This document shows positions 16,735 to 24,243 of a stretch of 29,453 bases of DNA, in pieces. Under the pieces are notes generated by a model. It searched no databases. It worked only from the letters and a program-made list of their open reading frames with translations, and was not told the origin of the DNA. The stretch comes from CAG-791 sp963591995. Its GTDB lineage: Bacteria; Bacillota; Clostridia; Lachnospirales; Lachnospiraceae. The position numbers and the translations under genes are program-made. The stretch covers positions 1 to 29,453 of the forward strand of contig CAVAUJ010000030.1 in NCBI GenBank assembly GCA_963591995.1, written 5' to 3'. The first letter of the stretch is position 1. Each line of letters starts with the position of its first letter.

Positions 16735-17691
16735 TCAGCGCTTTAATTTCCGGCTCACGCGAATGTCGGGGCCGGTCAGCTTCATAATGGTATAGCTGCT
16801 GGTAATCCGGGAAAAAATCCGGTCGGAATACCGATCGCGCAGCTCGGTCAGGGAGAGGTTGGTGGAAATGATGGTGGACCTTTTCCGGAGATCTCTCTCA
16901 TTCAGAAGAGAAAACAGCTGCGCCGCTACAAAATTATTGGTCATTTCCGTGCCCAGGTCATCGATCACAAGGACCTCACAGTCATAGAGGGCATCCAGAA
17001 AATGGTGGTAGGCTGATTTATCATTCTGTCCGAATACGTAGGAAGAGAGCGTCTCAAACAAAGAAGAGGAACTGAAATACAAGACAGAATGCCCCTTCTT
17101 GAGAAGCTCACCGGCCGTGCAGATGGACAGAAAGGATTTTCCGGTACCGACTGTACCATAGAAGAACAAATTTTCATAGTTGTCGAAATGCTCAATAAAA
17201 TTCCGACAGGTTGCCACGGCACCGTTAAAATGTTCCAGATCCTCGCCCTGATAGTACTCGGAAGAGAGGAGCTCAAAGCGATTGGTCTGCAGCAGCGCAT
17301 CCAGATGCGACTGCCGGTAGAGAATGCGGATCTCCTTCCGGCGCAGACAGTGGCATTTGCGGTTGTCGATGTACCCGGTGTCCTTGCAATCCGGACAGTC
17401 ATAGGTGGGAGCAAGGTAGTCGGCAGGATAGCCGGCCTCCTTCAGAAGCGCGGCCTTTCTTGCGGCAATCTTCTGCAGCTCCTCCCGCAGGGAAAAGCTG
17501 GGCGCATGTCCGAGGAGCCGTTCCTGCAAAGCGGCATAGGAAAGGTCCGGAATCCTGCGGTCCAGCTCCTGGTATTCCGGAATTTTGGCATAAACCCGGG
17601 CCTTGCGCATGGCCAGCCGGCGGCGGTTGCGGGTTTGCGCCTGGCTGTATTCCAGCATCAGCTTGTCATATTCTTCCTTCGGCAGAGACAA
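16735..17691 (-). CDS. Helicase loader ATPase, DnaC/DnaI type
   Basis: This AAA+ protein probably loads the replicative helicase during initiation or restart. It has 318 residues from a TTG start at 17691, which sits five bases after AAGGAG; starting further upstream would run through the repeat region. Order: an N-terminal charged helical region; a cysteine cluster CPDC...CHC (C99, C102, C113, C115), probably zinc-binding as in DnaI; Walker A GTVGTGKS (179-186); Walker B LVIDDLG (241-247); then STNLSLTELRDRYSDRIFSRI with a sensor and arginine finger region. It follows dnaD on the same strand, which supports a primosome role. Confidence 0.92.
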   Translation of the reverse strand: MSLPKEEYDKLMLEYSQAQTRNRRRLAMRKARVYAKIPEYQELDRRIPDLSYAALQERLLGHAPSFSLREELQKIAARKAALLKEAGYPADYLAPTYDCPDCKDTGYIDNRKCHCLRRKEIRILYRQSHLDALLQTNRFELLSSEYYQGEDLEHFNGAVATCRNFIEHFDNYENLFFYGTVGTGKSFLSICTAGELLKKGHSVLYFSSSSLFETLSSYVFGQNDKSAYHHFLDALYDCEVLVIDDLGTEMTNNFVAAQLFSLLNERDLRKRSTIISTNLSLTELRDRYSDRIFSRITSSYTIMKLTGPDIRVSRKLKR

Positions 17692-17711
17692 GTGTACTCC
17701 TTCTTGCTGGC

Positions 17712-17775
17712 GCAGCGAAGGTGCGCTGCGCAAAAACAATGGGGCAGCAAAGGTACGCTGCGCAAAAACATCGGG
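17712..17775. repeat. Two tandem 32-bp repeats plus an inverted copy
   Basis: Units at 17712-17743 and 17744-17775 differ at four positions. Each contains CGCTGCGCAAAAACA. The first unit also forms a hairpin with its preceding base context (GCGCAGCG at 17710-17717 approximately, CGCTGCGC at 17724-17731). A further inverted piece, GCGTACCTTCGC at about 17779-17790, pairs with the GCAAAGGTACGC of unit 2. The whole block fills the 109 bp between dnaD and the loader start. Confidence 0.8.
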
Positions 17776-17800
17776 GCTGCGTACCTTCGCGGCCCGCGGG

Positions 17801-18637
17801 TCAGTTGCTCAGGAGCTGCCGCTCGAGCTCTTCCATGTTGTAGGAACTCTTCTCAAAATTCTGGAAGGAGCGGGCGGGAGCCTTGGAACGCTTTGCGGCG
17901 GTGGTGCGGGAGGAAGCGGCAGCCTGCACGCTCGCTCTGGCCTGCGCGGCGGTGGAAATTCCCTCCTCGGCCCAGTTCAGGGCCACCTTTTCAATGTAGC
18001 GGAAATCCTTTTTGCCAAGGCCTACGCAATACTCCACCAGATAATCGATCATATCGTTGGAAAAGTGGAGCCGGTCGGCGATGAAGCAGATGATCTTTGC
18101 CTCGCGCACGGACAACGGCTTTCCGATGTATTGCTCCACCACCAGCATCAGCTGGCGGTTGCTCTCGCTCTCCCGGAACTGTTCCATCTGCTGCGCAGAG
18201 ATGCCGGAGCTCTTTGCGGTATCGGGGGCAGGGGACTCCTTTTCGACAGAGGCGCCGGATCCGGCCGGCGCGGAAGCGCTTTCACCGAGCAGGGGAGCAA
18301 TGGAAATCACCTGATGATCGGCGGCAGGCACCGTGGCGCGCGGCTCCTTCAAAAAGATGCCGGTGAGATTGCCGGCGGTATCCGTCTGCAAAGACACCAG
18401 GCCCTTGCGCTCCCAGTAACGCAAAGAGCGCACGATCTCCTTTTCCGTGTGATTGAAAAGATCTGCCATGTCAGCGATGCTCGAAGGCAGACCGGCCGAC
18501 ATCATGCGGACAAGATAGAGATAGACCTTGAGCTGCGCATCGTTGGCATCCTTCATGTATTCATCGATGAATAAGTTCGAAATGACCGTGGTATCTCCCC
18601 GATCATTGTAGATGGCGAATGCTCCCATAGGATTCAC
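17801..18637 (-). CDS. dnaD: DnaD domain primosomal protein
   Basis: DnaD-type proteins remodel DNA and recruit the helicase loader during replication initiation. The 278-residue product starts at GTG 18637, placed just after AGGAGAGGA (18641-18649); an ATG three codons later is the alternative. Residues about 16-90 form a winged-helix domain (VYLYLVRMMSAGLPSSIADMADLF). A low-complexity Ala/Ser/Pro linker follows (about 108-155), then the DnaD domain with QLMLVVEQYIGKPLS and YIEKVALNW, the YxxxIxxxW-type motif. A Ser/Arg/Lys-rich tail ends the protein. The family call is firm; whether it is the functional DnaD or a DnaB-like partner is open. Confidence 0.92.
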   Translation of the reverse strand: MNPMGAFAIYNDRGDTTVISNLFIDEYMKDANDAQLKVYLYLVRMMSAGLPSSIADMADLFNHTEKEIVRSLRYWERKGLVSLQTDTAGNLTGIFLKEPRATVPAADHQVISIAPLLGESASAPAGSGASVEKESPAPDTAKSSGISAQQMEQFRESESNRQLMLVVEQYIGKPLSVREAKIICFIADRLHFSNDMIDYLVEYCVGLGKKDFRYIEKVALNWAEEGISTAAQARASVQAAASSRTTAAKRSKAPARSFQNFEKSSYNMEELERQLLSN

Positions 18638-18808
18638 ACTTCCTCTCCTGATTGCGCGCACAAAGAGCACTCAGCGAAATTCGCTGCGTCTGCATCTTGC
18701 GTACATCGGAGTCTGAATAAAATAAACAGCGATGTACGGGGCGGAGAATGTCCGGAAAACCGGGCGCCCTGCGCGGTTATGTCCATTGCACGATGTTATT
18801 TGGATAAG
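18638..18808 (-). promoter_or_regulatory. Leader of the dnaD transcript with two hairpins
   Basis: From the predicted start near 18806 the leader is about 170 bases. It has a 7-bp hairpin (CAGCGAA at 18672-18678, TTCGCTG at 18680-18686) and a 9-bp stem (CGTACATCG at 18700-18708, CGATGTACG at 18730-18738) with an AT-rich 21-base loop. No known riboswitch was recognised. Confidence 0.45.
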
Positions 18809-18812
18809 GAAG

Positions 18813-18839
18813 AGTATAGCATCCGATCCCATCCGTCAA
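18813..18839 (-). promoter_or_regulatory. Predicted promoter of dnaD
   Basis: On the minus strand, TTGACG (18839-18834) and an extended -10 TGCTATACT (hexamer 18818-18813) are separated by 15 bp, or 16 if TTTGAC is taken as the -35. A near-perfect DnaA box (TTATCCAAA on the minus strand, 18807-18799) lies at the expected transcription start. Confidence 0.65.
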
Positions 18840-18899
18840 AATGGTAAAACTGAACAGAAAAAACGGGGCCGGTCTGCCGGAGCAAAAGAGGCAGTGATG

Positions 18900-19003
18900 T
18901 GCGGATAATGGGAGAAATGTGGATAACTTTGTTTTTATAAACAAAAACAGGAACAGTTATCCACATTTCGATTTTCACCCTAAATTGTGGATAAAGTGGA
19001 TAT
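18900..19003. promoter_or_regulatory. DnaA-box cluster
   Basis: Three perfect TTATCCACA boxes lie at 18918-18926 (minus), 18957-18965 (plus) and 18986-18994 (minus). A one-mismatch box is at 18900-18908 and a two-mismatch one at 18995-19003. Two of the perfect boxes form a 13-bp perfect inverted repeat (18915-18927 with 18956-18968) around an AT-rich core, itself an inverted repeat (TTTGTTT at 18928-18934, AAACAAA at 18939-18945). It lies between the murC stop and the dnaD promoter, and fills most of the 377-bp gap with the promoter and leader. Confidence 0.8.
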
Positions 19004-19014
19004 CATGTGGAAAT

Positions 19015-20409
19015 TTATCGGGAAAGCAAGGCAGGACCGATGTCCGTGACGTTTCCGGCGCCCATAGTTATCAACAAGTCACCTTTTCGGCAATTTTTCA
19101 GGACGTATTGTTCGATCTCCTCAAAGCTTCCAAGATAATGGACGTCCTTGTGGCCGAGCGCCGCTATTTTTTCGGCCAGAAGCGCCGAGCTCATGCCGAG
19201 GGTGTCCGTTTCCCGGGCGGCATAGATGTCGGCGAGGATGACAACGTCGCTCAGGGAAAGTGCAGCGGCGAACTCATCGAGAAAGGCCTTGGTCCTGGAG
19301 TAGGTATGCGGCTGGAAGATGCAGACGACGCGATCCTTGCGCATTCCCTTGGCGGCGCGCAGTGTGGCGCGGATCTCCGTGGGATGGTGTGCGTAATCGT
19401 CCACAACGGTAATGCCGTTCACCTCGCCCTTGAATTCAAATCGCCGGTTGGTTCCGCCGTAGGCGGAAAGCGCGGCAGCCGTCTTCGTGCGATCAACGCC
19501 CAGAAGGTCGGCGGCGGCCACAGCGGCAAGGGCATTGTAAACATTGTGCTCGCCCGGAACCTGCAGCCGCAGGAGCTGCGTGTGTCCGCCGGATGCAATG
19601 CGGTGGCAGCAGGTAAAGGTCGGATGCGAGAGCGCATCGTAGCGGATGTTGACGGGGTAATAGTCACTGCGGCTCCGGTCGCTGCCGTAGGTGATGACAT
19701 GGCAGGAAAGCCCCTCAGTCAGCTCCTGATAATCGTCAATGTCGCTGTTGATGATCAGCGTGCCGTCCTCGGGGAGGAGCTCTGCGAACCGGCGGAAGGA
19801 GTGCCGGATATCCGCAAGGTCCTTGAAGAAATCCATGTGGTCGGCATCTACGTTCAGGATGATGCCGATCTTCGGATACAGGGAGAGGAAGCTGTTGGTG
19901 TATTCACAGGCCTCCGCCACGAAATAATCGGAGTGACCGACACGCACATTCCCTCCGATGGATTTGAGAATTCCGCCCACGGAAATCGTAGGATCATCCT
20001 CGGCGTTCAGGAGAATTTCGGAAATCATGGAAGTTGTGGTGGTTTTACCGTGCGTTCCGGCGACGGCAACCGGGCAGGCATAATTGCGCATGATTTCGCC
20101 CAGCAGCTCCGCCCTGGTGAGGGTGGGAAGCCCGAGCTCCTTTGCCCTTTGGTATTCCGGGTTGTCCGGATGAATGGCGGCCGTGAAGACGACAAGGTCG
20201 AGCTCCGGCGTAATGTTCTCTGCCTTCTGTCCGATGAAGACACGGATGCCTTCGGAAGAAAGCGCATCGGTCAGGGCGGAAGACTGCCGGTCCGAGCCGG
20301 AGACAGCAAAACCGCGGCTGGCGAGAATTTCTGCCAGTCCGCTCATGGATATGCCGCCGATCCCGCAGAAAAATACGGAGATGGGTCGGTCAAAATCAAT
20401 CTGATACAT
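19015..20409 (-). CDS. murC: UDP-N-acetylmuramate--L-alanine ligase
   Basis: MurC adds L-Ala to UDP-MurNAc using ATP, the first amino acid of the peptidoglycan stem. The 464-residue protein has an N-terminal Rossmann motif FFCGIGGISMSGLAEIL, the ATP loop GTHGKTTT (118-125), the central-domain residues EACEYTNSFL, and the C-terminal DDYAHHPTEI and FQPHTYSRT. The ATG at 20409 follows AAAGGAA; an in-frame ATG further upstream at 20445 is unlikely. It is transcribed toward dnaD and has its own promoter. Confidence 0.97.
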   Translation of the reverse strand: MYQIDFDRPISVFFCGIGGISMSGLAEILASRGFAVSGSDRQSSALTDALSSEGIRVFIGQKAENITPELDLVVFTAAIHPDNPEYQRAKELGLPTLTRAELLGEIMRNYACPVAVAGTHGKTTTTSMISEILLNAEDDPTISVGGILKSIGGNVRVGHSDYFVAEACEYTNSFLSLYPKIGIILNVDADHMDFFKDLADIRHSFRRFAELLPEDGTLIINSDIDDYQELTEGLSCHVITYGSDRSRSDYYPVNIRYDALSHPTFTCCHRIASGGHTQLLRLQVPGEHNVYNALAAVAAADLLGVDRTKTAAALSAYGGTNRRFEFKGEVNGITVVDDYAHHPTEIRATLRAAKGMRKDRVVCIFQPHTYSRTKAFLDEFAAALSLSDVVILADIYAARETDTLGMSSALLAEKIAALGHKDVHYLGSFEEIEQYVLKNCRKGDLLITMGAGNVTDIGPALLSR

Positions 20410-20453
20410 GATCTTTGTTCCTTTCCGTTTGAGTTTGGATATCACGTACGTAC

Positions 20454-20482
20454 ATTATAGGTTTCCCCGGCATCGATGGCAA
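20454..20482 (-). promoter_or_regulatory. Predicted sigma-A promoter of murC
   Basis: On the minus strand, TTGCCA (20482-20477) and a perfect TATAAT (20459-20454) are separated by 17 bp. Transcription would start near 20447, about 38 bases before the murC ATG. Confidence 0.8.
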
Positions 20483-20620
20483 ATGGGCGAACCGGGATCA
20501 TAAAAAGGAACAGGATTAGATGTGAAAGCAGATGATAAATTTGGAAAATATTTACAAAAAAGAAAGGTCAAAAAAGAGGGGGTTTGGAGATAAAACACAA
20601 ATAATTACAGACAGAAAGCT

Positions 20621-20671
20621 TTTTCTCGAATGTGTACTGTGCTATACTAGTTTCTGCCAATTAAGTTGGCA
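20621..20671 (+). promoter_or_regulatory. Predicted glgC promoter with operator-like palindrome
   Basis: An extended -10 TGCTATACT has its hexamer at 20643-20648, with only a weak T-rich -35 near 20621-20626. The expected start, about 20655, falls on the palindrome TGCCAA-TTAAG-TTGGCA (20655-20671), which could be a repressor site or an RNA 5' hairpin. The rest of the 289-bp murC-glgC gap is AT-rich, with A-runs near 20550-20575, and holds no gene. Confidence 0.55.
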
Positions 20672-20698
20672 AATTCTGATAGAGCCGAGGTAACCGCA

Positions 20699-21973
20699 AT
20701 GATTAAGAAAGAAATGATTGCCATGCTCCTGGCAGGAGGCCGGGGAAGCCGCCTTGGGATCCTGACATCCAAGATGGCCAAGCCGGCAGTTCCCTTTGGG
20801 GGGAAGTACCGGATCATAGATTTCCCGTTGAGCAACTGTATCAATTCCGGTGTGGATACGGTCGGCGTGCTGACGCAGTATATGCCGCTGAAGCTGAACA
20901 CGCATATCGGAATCGGAATTCCGTGGGACCTGGACAAGCTGGCCGGGGGCGTGTCGGTGCTGCCTCCTTATGAGAAGATTGTGGGAACCGAGTGGTATAC
21001 CGGAACGGCCAATGCCATTTATCAGAATATGAGCTATATGGAGAACTACCATCCGGACTATGTTCTGATCCTCTCGGGCGATCATATCTACAAGATGGAT
21101 TATGAGGCAATGCTGGACTTCCACAAGTCGAATCAGGCAGACGTGACGATCGCGGTCATGCCGGTTCCGATGGAAGAGGCAAAGCGGTTCGGCATCATGA
21201 TCACCGATGAGAAGCGGCAGATCACGGACTTCGAGGAGAAGCCGGCCAATCCGCGCAGCAACCTGGCCTCCATGGGCATTTATATTTTCTCATGGGATGC
21301 GTTCAAGGAGGCGCTGGAGACCAACCGGACAACGCCGGACCTTGATTTCGGCAAGCACATCATCCCCTATTGCAGGAACAAGGGCGAGAGGCTGTTTGCC
21401 TATGAATTCAACGGCTACTGGAAGGATGTCGGAACGCTGACCTCGTACTGGGAAGCCAATATGCAGCTCATCGACATTATTCCGGAGTTCAACCTCTATG
21501 AGGAATACTGGAAGATCTATACGAACGTAGAGTCTCTGCCGCCGCAGTATTACGGGGAGCACAGCAGTGTTGCGCGTTCGATTGTGGGTGACGGCAGTGA
21601 GATCTACGGCTCTCTGGAGCAGTCCGTCATCGGAAGCGATGTCGTCATCGGCGAGGGCGCACAGGTGCGGAATTCCATCATCATGAACGGCGCCAGGATC
21701 GATGCAGGCTGCGTTCTCGACAAGGTGATCGTGGCGGAGCGGGCCCACATCGGCGCGAATGTCGTCATCGGGGAAGGGGAAGAGGTTCCCAATGAGACGG
21801 ATCCGGGCATTTACTGTCAGGGCCTGACGGTTGTTGCAGAGGACGCAGAGGTCCCGGACGGCGTCACCGTCGGCAGGAATGTCATGATAAACGGGAAGAC
21901 GACGGCAGAGGATTATCCGGAGGGAAGGCTCTGCAGCGGCCGAACTCTGAACAAAGAGGGAGGTGCGATATGA
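20699..21973 (+). CDS. glgC: Glucose-1-phosphate adenylyltransferase, catalytic subunit
   Basis: GlgC makes ADP-glucose from ATP and glucose-1-phosphate for glycogen synthesis. The 424-residue sequence shows LLAGGRGSRLGILTSKMAKP, GGKYRIIDFPLSN, SGDHIYKMDY, EKPANPRSNLASMGIYIF and a C-terminal left-handed beta-helix with hexapeptide-like repeats. GAGG at 20687-20690 places the start at 20699; an in-frame TTG at 20666 lies in the palindrome and is unlikely. The stop overlaps the glgD start by four bases, so the subunits are probably made in step. Confidence 0.97.
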   Translation: MIKKEMIAMLLAGGRGSRLGILTSKMAKPAVPFGGKYRIIDFPLSNCINSGVDTVGVLTQYMPLKLNTHIGIGIPWDLDKLAGGVSVLPPYEKIVGTEWYTGTANAIYQNMSYMENYHPDYVLILSGDHIYKMDYEAMLDFHKSNQADVTIAVMPVPMEEAKRFGIMITDEKRQITDFEEKPANPRSNLASMGIYIFSWDAFKEALETNRTTPDLDFGKHIIPYCRNKGERLFAYEFNGYWKDVGTLTSYWEANMQLIDIIPEFNLYEEYWKIYTNVESLPPQYYGEHSSVARSIVGDGSEIYGSLEQSVIGSDVVIGEGAQVRNSIIMNGARIDAGCVLDKVIVAERAHIGANVVIGEGEEVPNETDPGIYCQGLTVVAEDAEVPDGVTVGRNVMINGKTTAEDYPEGRLCSGRTLNKEGGAI

Positions 21974-23091
21974 GAGCAATCGGAATCATTCTGGCGGGCG
22001 GACGCTCCAATCGCATGCGGGAGCTGTCGAGGAAACGCGCGGCCTGTGCCATGCCGGTGGCGGGGAGCTTCCGCAGCATAGATTTTGCCCTCTCCAACAT
22101 GGAGAATTCGCGGGTGCAGAAGGTGGCGATTCTCACCCAGTACAATTCCAGGAGCCTGAATGAGCATTTGAGCTCGTCCAAGTGGTGGGATTTCGGCCGC
22201 AAGCAGGGCGGGATGTTCCTGTTCACGCCGTCCTTTACGAGCGAGAACGGCAACTGGTACCGCGGAACGGCCGATGCCATTGCACAGAACATCAGCTTCC
22301 TGAAGAATTCGCATGAGCCTTACGTGATCATCACCTCCGGGGACTGCGTTTACAAAATGGACTACAGCGAGGTGCTGGAGTATCACGTGGAGAAGCGGGC
22401 GGACATCACCGTGGTGTGCAAGGAGATGCCGCCGGAGACCAGCGTGGAGCGCTACGGCACGGTACGGATGGACGAGGACGGGAGGATCACGGAATTCGTG
22501 GAGAAGCCGATCGTCGCCACCTCCAGTACCATTTCCTGCGGGATTTATGTCATTCGCCGGCGGGCGCTGATCGAGCTTCTGGAGCGGAGCACGGAGGAGG
22601 GAAGGTTTGATCTCGTACAGGATATCCTGATCCGGTACAAGGATGTGAAGCGGATCTACGGCTATCGGTTTGATCACTACTGGAGCAATCTGGCGTCCGT
22701 GGAGGACTATTACCGGACGAACATGGATTTCCTCCAACCCGAGGTGAGAAACCATTTCTTCCGGGAATACCCGGAAATCCGCACGAAGGTGGCGGATCTT
22801 CCTCCTGCGAAATTCAACGTGGGAGTGAGCGTGAAGGGCAGTCTTCTGTCCAGCGGCTGCATCGTCAACGGAACGGTGGAGAATTCCGTGTTGTTCCAGA
22901 AGGTGTATGTGGGCAACAATTGTGTGATCCGCAACAGTCTGATTCTGAACGATGTCTACATCGGCGACAATGCCTATGTTGAGAACTGCATCGTGGAGTC
23001 GGGGAGCACCATTCAGAGCGGCACGAGCTACAAAGGAGAGGAAGGGATTCGTATCGTTATTGAGGAGAAAGGTGAGAGGTACCGTATTTAG
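21970..23091 (+). CDS. glgD: Glucose-1-phosphate adenylyltransferase, GlgD subunit
   Basis: GlgD is the partner of GlgC in Firmicutes; by itself it is usually poorly active or inactive and modulates GlgC. The 373-residue protein keeps the nucleotidyltransferase outline (IILAGGRSNRM, SGDCVYKMDY, EKPIVATSS) but its nucleotide loop differs from GlgC (SNRMRELSRKRAACAMP in place of GSRLGILTSKMAKPAVP). The C-terminal beta-helix is present (NNCVIRNSLILNDVYIGD). Overlap with glgC is ATGA. Confidence 0.95.
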   Translation: MRAIGIILAGGRSNRMRELSRKRAACAMPVAGSFRSIDFALSNMENSRVQKVAILTQYNSRSLNEHLSSSKWWDFGRKQGGMFLFTPSFTSENGNWYRGTADAIAQNISFLKNSHEPYVIITSGDCVYKMDYSEVLEYHVEKRADITVVCKEMPPETSVERYGTVRMDEDGRITEFVEKPIVATSSTISCGIYVIRRRALIELLERSTEEGRFDLVQDILIRYKDVKRIYGYRFDHYWSNLASVEDYYRTNMDFLQPEVRNHFFREYPEIRTKVADLPPAKFNVGVSVKGSLLSSGCIVNGTVENSVLFQKVYVGNNCVIRNSLILNDVYIGDNAYVENCIVESGSTIQSGTSYKGEEGIRIVIEEKGERYRI

Positions 23092-23102
23092 AAGGGATCG
23101 TT

Positions 23103-23387
23103 ATGAAAATTACAGATGTTAGAGTACGCAGGATTGCTCAGTCAGGCAAAATGAAAGCAATCGTTTCAATTACATTCGACAACGAATTTGTGGTACATGA
23201 CATTAAAGTAATTGAAGGCGAGAAAGGGCTGTTCATCGCAATGCCCAACCGGAAGATGCCGGGGGGTGAATATCGCGACATTGCCCATCCCATTCATGCA
23301 CAGGCACGCAAGGAGGTGGAGGAGGCCATCCTTACCAAATATCGGGAATGTCTGTCAAACGGTGAGTTCGAAGGGGAAAGGTCATAG
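23103..23387 (+). CDS. spoVG: SpoVG family RNA/DNA-binding regulator
   Basis: SpoVG (94 residues) is a small nucleic-acid-binding regulator, known from sporulation septation in Bacillus and virulence in Staphylococcus. MKITDVRVRRI, IVSITFDNEFVVHDIKVIEG, GLFIAMPNRKMPGGEYRDIAHPI are diagnostic. It lies 11 bp after glgD with AAGGG as ribosome binding site, probably in the same transcript. The first 120 bases are about 37% GC, clearly poorer than the neighbours. Confidence 0.97.
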   Translation: MKITDVRVRRIAQSGKMKAIVSITFDNEFVVHDIKVIEGEKGLFIAMPNRKMPGGEYRDIAHPIHAQARKEVEEAILTKYRECLSNGEFEGERS

Positions 23388-23395
23388 AGTCAGAC

Positions 23396-23417
23396 AACTT
23401 CATATTAACTTCATATT
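23396..23417 (+). repeat. Two tandem 11-bp repeats after spoVG
   Basis: AACTTCATATT occurs twice head to tail at 23396-23406 and 23407-23417, 9 bases after the spoVG stop. The 11-bp period is one helical turn, as in PhoB/OmpR-type response regulator sites. No promoter follows at once; the nearest is at 23513-23540. Confidence 0.6.
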
Positions 23418-23480
23418 GCGCGTTAACGCACAGGGGAGTACCCGTCATGCCGACGGGGAAACGAAACGTGAGGATCGCGC

Positions 23481-23514
23481 AGACGGCAGGAGAGGACATC
23501 TCCTGCCGTCTTTT
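23481..23514 (+). terminator. Intrinsic terminator of glgC-glgD-spoVG
   Basis: Perfect 13-bp arms at 23481-23493 and 23499-23511 surround a five-base loop, followed by a short T-run ending at 23514. It closes the glg-spoVG transcript. Confidence 0.88.
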
Positions 23515-23540
23515 GGCTGTGGGGGAATTTATGCTATCAT
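23513..23540 (+). promoter_or_regulatory. Predicted promoter of pth-mfd
   Basis: TTGGCT at 23513-23518 and an extended -10 TGCTATCAT (hexamer 23535-23540) are spaced 16 bp, directly at the T-run of the terminator. The leader to pth would be about 100 bases. Confidence 0.5.
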
Positions 23541-23647
23541 GGCCATTGCATCGGGAGACATCGGCGGAAATCCCGGATGGGGTGACGCGCCGGAGAAAAA
23601 ACGGAGAAGCACTGGAGAGGCACTGGAGAAGGGGACGGAGAAAAGGA

Positions 23648-24226
23648 ATGGAACAGGAATGGTATTTGATCGCCGGGCTCGGGAATCCGGGGAAGGAATA
23701 TGACGGCAGCAGGCATAACGTCGGCTTTGAGGTGGCGGACCGGCTCATCGACGCCTACCGCATCGACGGCCCGACGAAATTCCGGAAATCCCTGGTCGGA
23801 AAGGGGCGCATCGGCGATGCAAAAGTCATCGTCATGAAACCGCTGACCTATATGAATTTGTCTGGCGAGGCGGTGCGCGAGGCACTGGATTACTATAAAA
23901 TCGATGCACCGACGCATTTGATTGTCATTTCGGATGACATCGATCTTGCCCCGGGACAGCTGCGCCTTCGGGCAAAGGGCAGTGCCGGCGGACACAACGG
24001 CCTTAAGAACATCATGCAGCACGTGGGAGACGGGAATTTCATGCGGGTGCGCGTAGGGGTCGGTGCCAAGCCGAATCCGGAATACAATCTTGCGGATCAT
24101 GTCCTGGGACATCCGACGGGGGAAGACCGGAGGAAGATCGACGAGGCCATGGACCGGGCCGCAGAGGCCGTCTCCTGCATTCTGGAGGAGGGAATCCAGA
24201 AGGCAATGAATCGCTACAACGGATGA
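23648..24226 (+). CDS. pth: Peptidyl-tRNA hydrolase
   Basis: Pth frees tRNA from peptidyl-tRNA that drops off ribosomes. The 192-residue protein has LIAGLGNPGKEYDGSRHNVGF with the catalytic His in RHNVGF, KPLTYMNLSGEAV, DDIDLAPGQLRLR and GSAGGHNGLKNI. The start at 23648 follows GGAGAAAAGG; an in-frame extension upstream runs through the leader and lacks family similarity. It precedes mfd by 17 bp, an arrangement well known in Firmicutes. Confidence 0.97.
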   Translation: MEQEWYLIAGLGNPGKEYDGSRHNVGFEVADRLIDAYRIDGPTKFRKSLVGKGRIGDAKVIVMKPLTYMNLSGEAVREALDYYKIDAPTHLIVISDDIDLAPGQLRLRAKGSAGGHNGLKNIMQHVGDGNFMRVRVGVGAKPNPEYNLADHVLGHPTGEDRRKIDEAMDRAAEAVSCILEEGIQKAMNRYNG

Positions 24227-24243
24227 GGAATACATAGAACGGT

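Noticed and set aside
18858..18883. Possible murC terminator (CCGG stem then T-run on the minus strand)
   Set aside because: Only four pairs are stable, too weak to call.
18638..19014. The DnaA-box region as the chromosomal oriC
   Set aside because: dnaA, dnaN, rpmH and other usual origin neighbours are absent. The boxes can be explained by regulation or titration. Whole-genome skew would be needed to revive the idea.
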